DNA from: Primula veris
Lineage: Eukaryota > Streptophyta > Magnoliopsida > Ericales > Primulaceae
Direction of reading: 5' to 3'
Assembly: GCA_963682055.1 (NCBI GenBank)
Contig: OY821740.1
Span: forward strand, 16,764,814 to 16,828,813
Length of the DNA: 64,000 nt
Below are positions 49,761 through 59,839 of this stretch, piece by piece (within the stretch, counting starts at the first letter, position 1; the number at the start of each line of letters is the position of its first letter). The translations under genes were made by a program, and so were the position numbers. Below the pieces are notes generated by a model. The model saw only the letters and a program-made list of their open reading frames with translations. It did no database searches and had not been told where the DNA came from.

Positions 49761-49782
49761 ACCGAGGAAGTCAGGGAGCAGT
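49761..49782 (+). promoter_or_regulatory. Probable polypurine tract
   Basis: Purine-rich 'gaggaagtcagggagcagt' directly before the 3' LTR. Confidence 0.55.
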
Positions 49783-50354
49783 TGATAGAACATAAAAGTT
49801 TGACCCGAATATTCTATTCGGGTAATAATCAACCCCTTTTTAAACGGGTATCCAACGCTTAAATGGGTCATCACATGCCTTTCATAAGAGAATAAGGTAG
49901 TTACTATCAAAAGCCCAAGCCCACTTAACTAGGGACCCATATCTGAAAAACCCCCTGAGATTGAGACATTTGTCAACATCCTAAAAAGCATAGTTGCCTA
50001 TAAATAGCCAACTACCACTCCTAGAAAAGGAGCAGAAAATCTATCCAAAAATTATAGAGAGAAGTTGAGAAAAGAGATAAACTAGTTAAAGCTTATCACG
50101 CCAAGAAATAAACCGAGCAGAGATAAAGCCGAGTACCGAATAAAAGGGGAGAAAGACCAAGAAGAGAGATTAAGTAGTCAAATCGAGCACAATTGTAATA
50201 CAGAGATACTGATCCTAGCAAGTGTAATAGTCCGAATAAGGATAATAATCCGAGCAATAATAAAGATCAAGAAGTGTCCATTATTTATAGTTGATTTACC
50301 ATTATATTATTGTTAAAAAGCCTAACGTGACCGACCAAAGTTATGGTTTTATCA
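49783..50354 (+). repeat. Full 3' LTR
   Basis: 572 bases beginning TGATAGAACA and ending GGTTTTATCA (TG...CA with short inverted ends TGATA/TATCA). A TATA-like 'ctataaatagcc' at 49998 lies 215 bases in. Upstream pieces include 'cgaatattctattcgggt', a palindromic stretch. Confidence 0.9.
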
Positions 50355-53065
50355 GTTATGGTGGTCAAAGGTGAAGAGTTTAAGCATTTTTACCATAAAA
50401 AAGTTACAAGTACCATAACTGGTCATAAATTGTATAAAATTTTCATAAACCGTTATGCAAAGTCGTGCTAGTCCAAAGACACCGTTTTAGGGTTCCATTT
50501 CTCTCATGAGCTAGCATATAAAAGCTCCACACTCATCATCATATACTGTATAAAGAAAGTGAGAGAGCATTTATTTAAATTTTTGATAGGTCCATCCAAA
50601 GCTTGTATATGTGATCAAAGCGAGGTGTTTGTGTAATCCTTCTTAAATATAGACTAACTGCGTTGATAAGCAGAAGCAATAATTATTGGATGAGCTCTGC
50701 TATCAAATATGGTGTGTTTCGTATGTTAGATTTCTTTTATTGTTTCTTTATTCTCTATTTTTCATAAAAATATGCGAGTTGTGTTCCTTCTTAAATATTC
50801 ACTAATTGTTTTTATTCTTATTTTTTCTTATGATTCAGCAAATATTTGTGGTAAATCAATACGATAGCATATGTAAAAACACTGTTTGGGAGTGACATGG
50901 ATGAAGATTGGAGACATAATAAATCTTGTTTTTTCTTCATAGTATTTATATGACAATGCTGTTTTAAACTAAAATAACAAACTACAAGTGTAATCAATAG
51001 AGGTTAGATGGAAAGGCAAGCACATCAGATCAGCACGTTGATGGGGCTTGATCAAATACATTTATTAATCTTAATGATGAAACGAGACTACAAATCTTCT
51101 ACGTCCTATTATTTATCTTTTTCTGTGTCTCCTTACTTATTTTCATTTAAATTTTAAATTTTCACAACTTATACCGCAAACTTATAAACTTTAATATTAT
51201 ATTGTATTTAAATTTTAAAACATTTAAACATAATATTGTTTTAGATAATTTTTTTTAATATTCAATGTTTAATTTACACTAATTTATATTTTTATTCCAA
51301 AATAAATTTTGTGTGGATTTTCTTTTAAAAATAATTATTGGAATGTATTATAGTAATTATACAATTTTTTTCAAAATTTTTAGAATTTTTTTTTGGATAA
51401 AATAAGAAGGAAACACGAAATGGGATAGAAGATTTGGACCGTCAAACAAGCAACATAAACAAACAAATAATGCAAACAAAGGAACGTAGGATTTCATTGA
51501 TTTATTTAGAAGTGTACTTAATGAGTTCATGGTCACTTTAGTTTAGTGGCCAATTTTGATTGGTTGCATTGTAAAGTTGTTTCAAGATTAGGTTCGAATA
51601 TGTTGTTTGCCTAACATTGGTTTTTACTGAGTATGTACTAACATGAACTAGGATAGAGTTGAATGATTACAGTAAGATGAAAATTGTCAAATTGATACAG
51701 AGAGTATTAAAGTTTCACAACATTCCATGTTATCGACAAGGAGAAAATAACAACCAAATACAATGAAATATATTATATATGGTAAACGGATAACGACATA
51801 AAATTCATATAAAAAAATTGATATGAATACGAAAGTACTCCTCCAAGAAATGCTAGCTACAAAGGTGTATCATCCATCATACTAGCTAAACATTTAAAAT
51901 ATAGTAACATTCCAAATGTCTAGTCCTTAATCCTTATTCCTGACGTTAATTATTATTTTTCTTAAAACAGAATACAAAAATACTCGTCTAACCAATAACT
52001 AAAGCGAAAATTTGTCATCATGATTGACAGAGATCACTTTCCAAGAAGCATAATGTATCATATGGTCACGTCCTAATCCTAGCTAAAAAAAGGCAAATAC
52101 TATTTGAAATAAGATAATTGCTCCACAAGACCCTATAAATATCTAACTTGCACAGTAGTATATCTTGTATATCGTATCTTCTGAAAACCCAAAAATAAAA
52201 TAAAAATACTAACATATAATATACAGACCCTATAAATATCTAACTTGCACAGTAGTATATCTTGTATATCGTATGTTCTGAAAACCCAAAAATAAAATAA
52301 AAATACTAACATATAATATACCCTAGAGTAAGCTTTAACAGACCAAAACGATTTCAACCAAAACCATTTATTTTTACTTGTATTCGTAGTTAAGATAATT
52401 GTACAAATATGACTTCATTGGTGTACACATATTTTAACTCCACAAAATCCATTCATCAACCCAGGAACGGCTCATGATCCCAATTTGAGAAGCAATTGGG
52501 ACCTCTAAACTAGAAGTTTTTTTTTTTTTAACATATACTAATATTTATAAGTGATAGGAACCAATAAATGGTTATATTATTTTGTGTTATAAGTGGTTTT
52601 AAAGCTTGAGAGTATCACGTATCAATACCCATTATTTATATTATGAAGATTTTAGTTTCATAGGATAGTTAATTTCTCCTCGTAGTCTTTCTTTATTTTG
52701 GCTGGTAATTCATAGTCACACTCGTACCTTTATTACTTCATTAGATATCTTTGGTTTTGCTATTCCTTTATGTTTCCTATCTAAATTAAGTCGATTTTAG
52801 CATAACTTTTGTGAGGTTTGAAGGCCCTTTTTTCAAGTTAAATTGGGAGCTTCAAAATACTGGAGACGACACTGCATCAATCATGCGGCCACGACCTTAC
52901 TTGAACACTATCTATGTTATAGGCTCATACCTCTGTATCATTTGTCTCTTAAAATAAAACAAATTAATTAGGCCCGTTTGATCAATGTATCAATAGCCCT
53001 ATAACTTCGGGAGAAGGGGTGTCTCCTCACAAAGAAAGGGGTTGTAGGAGAAACATTAATATGAA
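50355..53065. other. Intergenic DNA, no gene seen
   Basis: AT-rich. It holds the 97-bp duplication at 52131-52320. A segment at about 50580-50720 looks like a spliced leader or retroelement flank, but I cannot support a gene. Confidence 0.45.
52131..52322. repeat. 97-bp tandem duplication
   Basis: Two neighbouring copies starting 'ccctataaatatctaacttg', at 52131 and 52228, with one visible difference (tatcttctg against tatgttctg). A recent duplication. Confidence 0.95.
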
Positions 53066-53210
53066 CCCGGTGCACTATAATTAATGGTGTGTCAAGTAAT
53101 AAAAAATTTTAGTTTTAATTTTGAATTAATTTTAGGATAGTTATTTTTAGGTTTATTAATATGTGTTGGGTTTTTAGTGGATGACGCACCCTAAATTACA
53201 GTGCACCGGG
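53066..53210. mobile_element. 145-bp MITE with TIRs
   Basis: The ends CCCGGTGCACTATAATTAAT and the complement of the right end CCCGGTGCACTGTAATTTAG are inverted repeats of over 25 bases with few mismatches, continuing as GGTGTGTCA / GGTGCGTCA. A diverged relative lies at 23363-23485. No clear target duplication. Confidence 0.75.
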
Positions 53211-53230
53211 TATACGGTAGTGTTATCCGG

Positions 53231-53505
53231 GTTGCAGTAACCAAGCCCGGACAATTGTTTACCAAAAACACAAATCTCTGTAAAGTCTTAAGACTATGTA
53301 TGAGGGCTGACGCCTGCCTAGTGTCGGAAGGTCAAAAAAGTTGGTGACCCGATGACAGAAGAGCCGGCGACCGAAGCCCTGATGAACGGAGGTCATAACT
53401 AAAATGGTCCTAAGATAACGAAATTCCTTGTCGGGTAAGTTTCGACCCGCACGAAAAACGTAATGATCTAGGCAATGTCTTGGAGAGCAAGGCTTGGTGA
53501 AATAG
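53231..53505 (+). pseudogene. Plastid 23S rRNA fragment (NUPT)
   Basis: About 275 bases follow plastid/bacterial-type 23S rRNA closely, e.g. 'gggctgacgcctgcctagtg', 'gagccggcgaccgaagccct', 'cgaaattccttgtcgggtaa'. The region matches the conserved core around the 'ggtcctaag.ta.cgaaa' helix. Many differences from the consensus I know are C-to-T or G-to-A (for example 'aatggtcctaagataacg' for 'aacggtcctaaggtagcg'), as expected for methylated nuclear DNA. It is a nuclear insertion of plastid DNA, not an rRNA gene. Confidence 0.88.
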
Positions 53506-53837
53506 CTTGTACCAATATATAATGTTTTTTTTTTTTTTTTTTGGTATCACTTTGATCTTTTGTCGAAAATAATCATTCACGCACATTCATAGAAAAGCAA
53601 AAAAAGGAACCCATAAAAAAAAAAGGCATATAGACATCAAAAAAGAAAGAAAAAGTAGGAAAAGTAGTGAATAAAGAATATTGAAAATAGAAAAAAAGAA
53701 AAAAATAAAGGCAAAAACACAGTCCCTATATATGTATTGTATCATCAATTCCCATTTTCAAAGCTATCTCTCTATCTCTCTCTCTTACACACTATTATCG
53801 GAGCCCTAGATTATCTCTCTCTATCCCTCTCTAAATC

Positions 53838-56654
53838 ATGGTCAGTATATATCTCCTTTTTATTCAATATTAGCACTAAAATAGTACTATCTGCTTGTAT
53901 TATTTTTATTGTTGGGTTTTGATGTTTGATCTATAACTGATGAAGTGTTTGGAGTTTCATTTCATTTTAATATTGTGAAATAATTGGTTAATTGTGTTTT
54001 GATTGTTTAGATCTAAGTTGATTTTAGTCTTAAGTGTATAGATCTGATGTAGGGTTTGACTAATTTCTAAGACAGTTGACTCTGATCTATGATTGTTGAG
54101 AGCTTGTTTGGTTACAGCTTTTAAGCTCAGCTTATTTTCTTTTCTTTTATCAGATGTTTTAGTATAGTAGATTTGGTTGGACACCTTATTTGCTTAGAAG
54201 CTGAATAAGTCCAGTTTGTAAAAGATAAAAGCTTTTTAGCTGGTTTTTTCTGTCAAGTTTAAATGAGTGGCTTAAAATCTTATAAGCTTCGGCCAAACAA
54301 GCCCTGAAACTTGATTGTAAATGGGTTTAAAACATTTTTCCATTATCATGTTATTATATTGGATTTGAAGCTTGTTTTGGGTGGATGTATAAAATACTTT
54401 GGAGCTTTTAAGAAATCTAATAGTATCTGCTTGTGAAGTGATCTAAGGCTTGTTTTGTCCTTGGGGTCTTTGATTCTAATCAGGGGTATTATAGTTTTAG
54501 TTTTAAAGGGTCTAGTTTGGCTGCAGTTTTTTTATTTTTAAAATGGCTTATTATGGGTTAGTTATGAAAATGGTTCATAGAATGGAATTGCAGCTCATAG
54601 GTGGAAAACATAAATAAGCTGAGGTTGAAAGGTGCAACCAAACAAAAAATGTAAATCTTTTTGATTGATTTATATTTAATCGGTAATGATTGTAGTAGTA
54701 AAATATAAGCCAAATTGGAATCATCTAAAAGCTGAAGTTGGAAATGCTCTTTGTTTATTTCAAATTCACTTTTAATGGCGCTGTATTTGTTTTCTCCTTT
54801 AGAAATGACACATCTCATGGTTTTGCATTGTTCATTCTTTTTTTTTCACTGGCCTTTTTTTTGAAACTTCGTGTCTCGGTGGGGAATACTAATGATAGAA
54901 GGTGAGGTGAAACCGCATCTTATATTCGCCTTTTTTTGGTTTATTTGATTTAGTTAGTTGTTCGGCTATCACAAGTGTTTACACATTTTCACTGCATTCG
55001 CCTCTTTAGTGTGATTTATCGGATGAATTATATTTAAGTTGTCTAATTTAGGAAAAAACATTGTGAAATTAGGTCTGAAATGAAACGATACCCATTCGTT
55101 CTTTCTGTGTTTAACTTTGTTTATGTCTTGGTCCATACAACTTTGATACTTCTTGGATTTCTGTCCAGTTGTAACTCTGCTGAATCTGGATGTCAAAGCT
55201 GTCGATTATATCTTCCAATTTTCGAGTTGAAGAAAATTTTAGACTGGTCTTTTAACTTTTAAGTCTGCTAAGTGCTAAGCAAATTTGACAAGAAACTACA
55301 TGTGCTCATTTGAAACAATTTGGTAATTTTTTCTTGGGGACCACCATTTAGTATTATCAAGCCTATATTGTTTTTACCACTTGCTCAAAAAAACTTAATT
55401 TTTTACCACTTGCCAAAAAGAATAATTAATTCTTTTACCCAATTTACAGGCCAACGCAGCGTCCGGAATGGCTGTGCACGACGAGTGCAAGCTTAAGTTT
55501 CTAGAACTGAAGACGAAAAGGACCTATCGCTTTATTGTTTTCAAGATTGAGGAGAAACAAAAGCAGGTAATTGTGGAAAAGGTTGGTGAACCAGGGGAAA
55601 GCTATGAGAACTTCACCGCTAACCTACCTGCTGATGAGTGCCGATATGCTGTTTACGATTTCGACTTTTTTACCCCCGAAAATGTCCCTAAGAGCAGAAT
55701 TTTCTTCATTGCTTGGTGATTTTTTTAATCGTTAATTTATGCTATATAAGTTATGCCATTGTGGGTAAAAAAAAATTAGTTGTTGATTTTATATCTAATA
55801 GCAGAAAAACCATCCATCTTTTATTAGTCGTTACAGCCAAGCCTCTTTCTTTGTGAATTAAAATGCACATTTACCCTTCATGTCAAAGTTTAGGGAACTA
55901 TTAGGAAATGCATACCTTTCATGTGCAAGTATTCAAAAGTAAAAACGTGCAGACTTTAAATAGTAGTTCAACCTTCCCTTTTCAATTGATACATTCAAGT
56001 CTCTATTTTTATACTGAATTGTGGCTTATTTTGTCAAAGACTCCAGGTTTTAGTCATTTAATTCAATAAAAGAGGAACATTCCTGATGGTTTGGAAAACA
56101 TTTAATACTTGAATAAGTTGCATTGGCAGACGACCTAAAGAAGAAAAATGAATTTAGTTAATGGCACCATCTTGTCATTTGGTAGTGTGAACCATTGCTT
56201 CGGATACACAATCGTGAATGTTCATATCCAAAAGATTTGTGTAATATAGATTGTAATTTAGCCTTTCTGTTCTCAATCGATAAATTCAGACCTCGTTATC
56301 TTCGTTGCACTTTGTCAAAATTTCTATGTTTAAACCATATTATTTTTCGGAAAAAAAAGGGACCAATTCTGCTGGTCTATACTTACTACATGAATAAGTT
56401 GATTCAGACAAAAGTTATGGAAGAAAACTCGAAATGTATTTCCTTGTTTTAACTATCTTAGCATTTATTAGGTACCTTATTCATTTCTTTTTTGTGTAAC
56501 AAGGTCTCCTGATACCTCAAGGGTGAGAAGCAAGATGATCTACGCAAGCTCAAAGGACAGGTTCAAGAGGGAACTTGATGGCATTCAGATTGAATTGCAG
56601 GCCACTGATCCCACCGAGATGGGTCTTGATGTTTTCAAAAGTCGAGTAAACTGA
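53838..56654 (+). CDS. Actin-depolymerizing factor (ADF/cofilin)
   Basis: Small cytosolic and nuclear actin-binding protein that severs F-actin and speeds its turnover. Exon 1 is only the start codon (53838-53840) followed by a donor 'gtcagt'. Exon 2 is 55450-55715 and exon 3 56504-56654. They sum to 420 bases, 139 residues, the standard plant ADF length; the ATG-only first exon is typical of plant ADF genes. The start reads [20 protein letters not shown], with the Ser6 that in plant ADFs is the regulatory phosphorylation site. The actin-binding core is [20 protein letters not shown], and the end is [10 protein letters not shown]. The sequence resembles the widely expressed subclass (AtADF1-4 type). 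Intron 1 (1609 bases) carries two MITE-like insertions; intron 2 is 788 bases. The gene looks intact. Confidence 0.96.
54101..54305. mobile_element. MITE in ADF intron 1
   Basis: The left end AGCTTGTTTGGTTACAGCTT and the complement of the right end AGGGCTTGTTTGGCCGAAGC are inverted repeats of the 'GCTTGTTTGG' type common in plant hAT-like MITEs. About 205 bases. A second, looser copy may lie at 54506-54645 ('gtttggctgcag' ... 'tgcaaccaaac'). Confidence 0.6.
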
Positions 56655-56659
56655 TTTTT

Positions 56660-58560
56660 CAGTTCATATGCTCAAACTATTCCATTTGATGTTGTGTCTA
56701 TACTTATGGAGATAACTATGCCCTATTTATAATATTGGGTTGTCGTTCATCTCATCTTGGTGAAAAACCTCTTCCTTTTTCTTCTTTTATGTTGGATTTC
56801 TTTGGAACATCTGTGGTGTATCGTTACTCATTTGATTGTGGTTTTGTGGGTTATGAATTATTGTGTCGTTGATGACTTGTTATCGACTGTTATTTAAAAA
56901 TTATAGAAATCATTCCTTGTGATTCTTTTCATGCACATTCTGGGATAAGTAAATTTGGATTGTTTTTTTGTAGATAGATAGGTATTTGGGTAATTGTGTA
57001 TTTGTGTCGATATCTTGGGGCCCCTGGTATTTTAGGACACAGGTTGCATGCTTCATTGCTACCATCTTTTTAGATTGCATGCTTCATTGCTACCATTTTT
57101 TTAGTTGAAAGCTTTAACTCGGTAGCCTTTTCATTGAAGCACTCCAATGTGCAGGCTTGTTACATGAAACTCTTTAGTAACGCCATCTTATCCATTTTGT
57201 ATGTGACCATGGGTACTTACTAGTATCAGGTCTAGTAGTTGGGTAAATTACAAATTGGTGTACTTCATGGCTATTGTGTTATTTGTATCACATGTTTAGT
57301 GAAGGAAAAACAGTGAGTATTGGGTTTAATTCGTAGTAGTCGGATTATGAGCAAGGATATACGAGTATGTATACAATTCATGCCGAAACATAATGAGTTC
57401 ATGTTTTCATTTCTGGGTGTTCCACTTTACAAGTCTAATTTCTGTAACTATTTATTAGGTCATTTTACTAATTTATCTTTTTTACATAAACTTGACTAAA
57501 GTGGACAGATCCGGAAAATAGGTGTAAATGCATAGTACTCTTGATGTCCCCTTCGTTGGAATTTTTTGTAATGGACTTATAGCCGAATTGGGGATACGTC
57601 GTTTGGTTGTGGTAATATAGATCTCCAGACTAACAATCCAGTCGTACTATGAATGAGATTTTAAAATAACTTCGGACTAATAATCCCTCCGGGATTGGAT
57701 TATTTTCAATGCCAGTATTGGAAATACCTTCCTTTATCATCATTTGATGTCCAAACCGGACTTGTAATTCGGAGTTCAATTACATTTCCAAATACAGTAT
57801 TTGTGGAATTTGCTCTCTGGCAAGGATGGTGCAGAAGAACGAATTGGAAAACGTTGCTTTGAAACTATAGTAGAAAAAATGGGGACGAAGATATAAGTAG
57901 CTGAATAAATATGCCCTCAATACATAAGTCGAAATTTATGTTGATAAAATGTACTTACAAGTTGCAATGACGGATGGCTGAGAATAGTTTTAGTAGTAGA
58001 CCAGCAAAAAGTCGTCTACAAGAATTATTTAGTATACTATCTTAAGCCCAAATTTGTTAACAAATCCTCTCGAGTTCTCAGTTTTTTAAAATACATTTCT
58101 GCAGTAAAATCTTTATATCGAATTGGGGTTTATAGACAAACGAAAAGAGAAATAATACATGCCACTTTCAGGATGTTATCTTTTTCTCTCAAATCTTGAA
58201 AAAAAAAAATTGCCTTTTCGATAAACATAAGAAACTTGTGAAATTAAACCATTGCAAGACATTTCATCACACAAACATAAATAAAGCTTAGAAAAGCATT
58301 CATTAACATAAGAAAACAAATCAACTTCATAAACATTTTCTAAAAGCCAAAAGGCTAGTAATTACAATCAAAATATAAAACTCTGCATTCAACAAGGCTC
58401 ACTCAAAAATGGCTCAATAGCTATGTTACAACATTAGGAATACGATTCGAGTCAAAATGGCAAACGGACAAAAAGACATATTTACAATGAACACAAATAT
58501 TCACCCGTCACTGGAAAAAAAATAGCGGGACAATTGTAACAACTTTGCAAAGGTGTAGAA
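56660..58560. other. ADF 3' region and intergenic DNA
   Basis: The first few hundred bases are probably ADF 3' UTR. A short duplication 'agattgcatgcttcattgct' occurs at 57041-57105. No other gene is seen. Confidence 0.45.
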
Positions 58561-59265
58561 CTTTGTTCATAACCCTAAAAGGAGGAGAAGATGCTAACGA
58601 TCTCATCAAGGCCTTCATCACTCTATTTCTTTTCTAATTTAACACTCCTAACCAAAATATCAACACCCAACGAGCATCACCTCACAAAAAGTCGAGGATA
58701 AAGCCCAGACAAGAACTCTCGTTGTACACTGATTCCTGCAGTCGCAAATTATACAAGAACAGCTGTTATAGAAGTGTGGTAGGCTGGTAGCAGTAAATAC
58801 TATAAGTATATATCTATATACATATATGTACAGCTGATATGGAGATTGTGTGGTAGGGCTGGTAGCAGTAAATACTATAAATATATAAATCTGTGTATAT
58901 ATATATATTTATATATATGTGTGTGTGTGTGTGTGTGTATATATGACTATAGAAGCACATGGTACAACATGCACGCCCTTTACTAATAAAAACACTGGGA
59001 AACTGAAGGTCCATTCAACAAGACTCTGAATGCTGAAAAAAGTATCGTTCGAGTTCTAAAGCTCTTCTGAGTTCTAAGACTCTAAATCCATGGACCAACC
59101 CCATCATCTCCACCCCGTAGGAACTACAAGATCACCCCAAGGACGCCTTCGGTATCCAGGGGTCATGGACCGACCATAGAACCCTGCTCAATAAGGGGAA
59201 TGCATTAGCTGTCCGCTCTCAGGTTGGGCATTAAGGGTCGGAGAAGGGTAATCACTCATTCTTAA
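58561..59265 (-). other. Possible 3' untranslated exons, minus strand
   Basis: GC-richer blocks at 58590-58740 and 59040-59265 stand out from AT-rich DNA and have splice-like borders on the minus strand, but frames are short. A 68-base duplication ('ggctggtagcagtaaatact') lies at 58775-58890 and a GT microsatellite at 58919-58939. They may be alternative 3' ends of the gene at 59840-63719. Confidence 0.3.
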
Positions 59266-59486
59266 AATACTGACATTCACATGAAAATAAGTTGTGCGTG
59301 ACAAACTAACCTATAAAGCTATGAGAAACAATAAACGGAAAGCCAATAGGCCAAAATAAGCATATATTGGAAAGAATAATTTACCTGAATATTGCAATTT
59401 CAGGTGATTTGAGACATGCCGTAACAGAATGAAACCCTTGAAATGCAAGTTCCACCATCTTTCAGCAATTGAGAAGTCCAAAAAAA
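59200..59486 (-). CDS. Candidate terminal exon pair (uncertain)
   Basis: Minus strand: after a T-rich stretch and 'ttgctgaaag', an exon near 59465-59384 reads MVELAFQGFHSVTACLKSPE and ends 'ttcag' before a donor 'gtaaat'. A second exon after acceptor 'gaatgtcag' (about 59280) joins in frame and reads RMSDYPSPTLNAQPESGQLM to a TGA near 59200. The consistent phase suggests real splicing. It is unclear whether this is an alternative end of the neighbouring gene or a separate transcript. Confidence 0.3.
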
Positions 59487-59839
59487 AAAAAATCACTCCA
59501 TAAGAGCTTTAGTTGTTGGAGGAAGGAGATGTGAACATAAATATAGCTCTATTTGCATGATTCCACACAAAAATGTGCTGCACCAAACGTCTACGCGACA
59601 ATTCTGTATACTTCTGTCAAGCAGTCTTCTTGTTGGAAGAATAAATTTGCATGCTCCCATGTTGTACATGAGTGATAAATTAAGCCTCCTTTACTACTCT
59701 CTATTTGCATCAAAAATTGAACATGGAACTGTAGGCCCACTCAATCCATAAACAATGAACCGATAATTATCAAAATTCTTTACAACCCAAACCGTTTGGT
59801 GAAAAATAATATCTTCTCTGTAACATCTTAATTCTGGTT

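Larger units (their letters stand above)
34653..50354 (+). mobile_element. Tat-like Ty3/gypsy LTR retrotransposon, defective
   Basis: About 15.7 kb. Order: truncated 5' LTR, PBS, gag, integrase, 37/48-bp tandem array, antisense gene region, PPT, full 3' LTR. Gag-type and integrase sequence, the large size, the long 3' region and the antisense reading frames fit the Tat/Retand group of plant gypsy elements. Protease, reverse transcriptase and RNase H are absent: gag sequence runs straight into the segment just upstream of integrase near 36305-36318. The 357 alignable LTR positions differ at five sites, which suggests recent insertion. The 5' end is lost, so no target duplication can be checked; 'gttat' follows the 3' LTR. 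The element cannot move by itself. Confidence 0.9.

Noticed and set aside
53231..53505. Functional rRNA gene
   Set aside because: It is only a short internal fragment of plastid-type 23S with many transitions; no complete rRNA is present.
58590..58640. Short minus-strand terminal exon reading SDEGLDEIVSIFSSF
   Set aside because: It has a plausible acceptor but is too short, and no upstream exon in phase could be shown. Left as possible 3' untranslated sequence.
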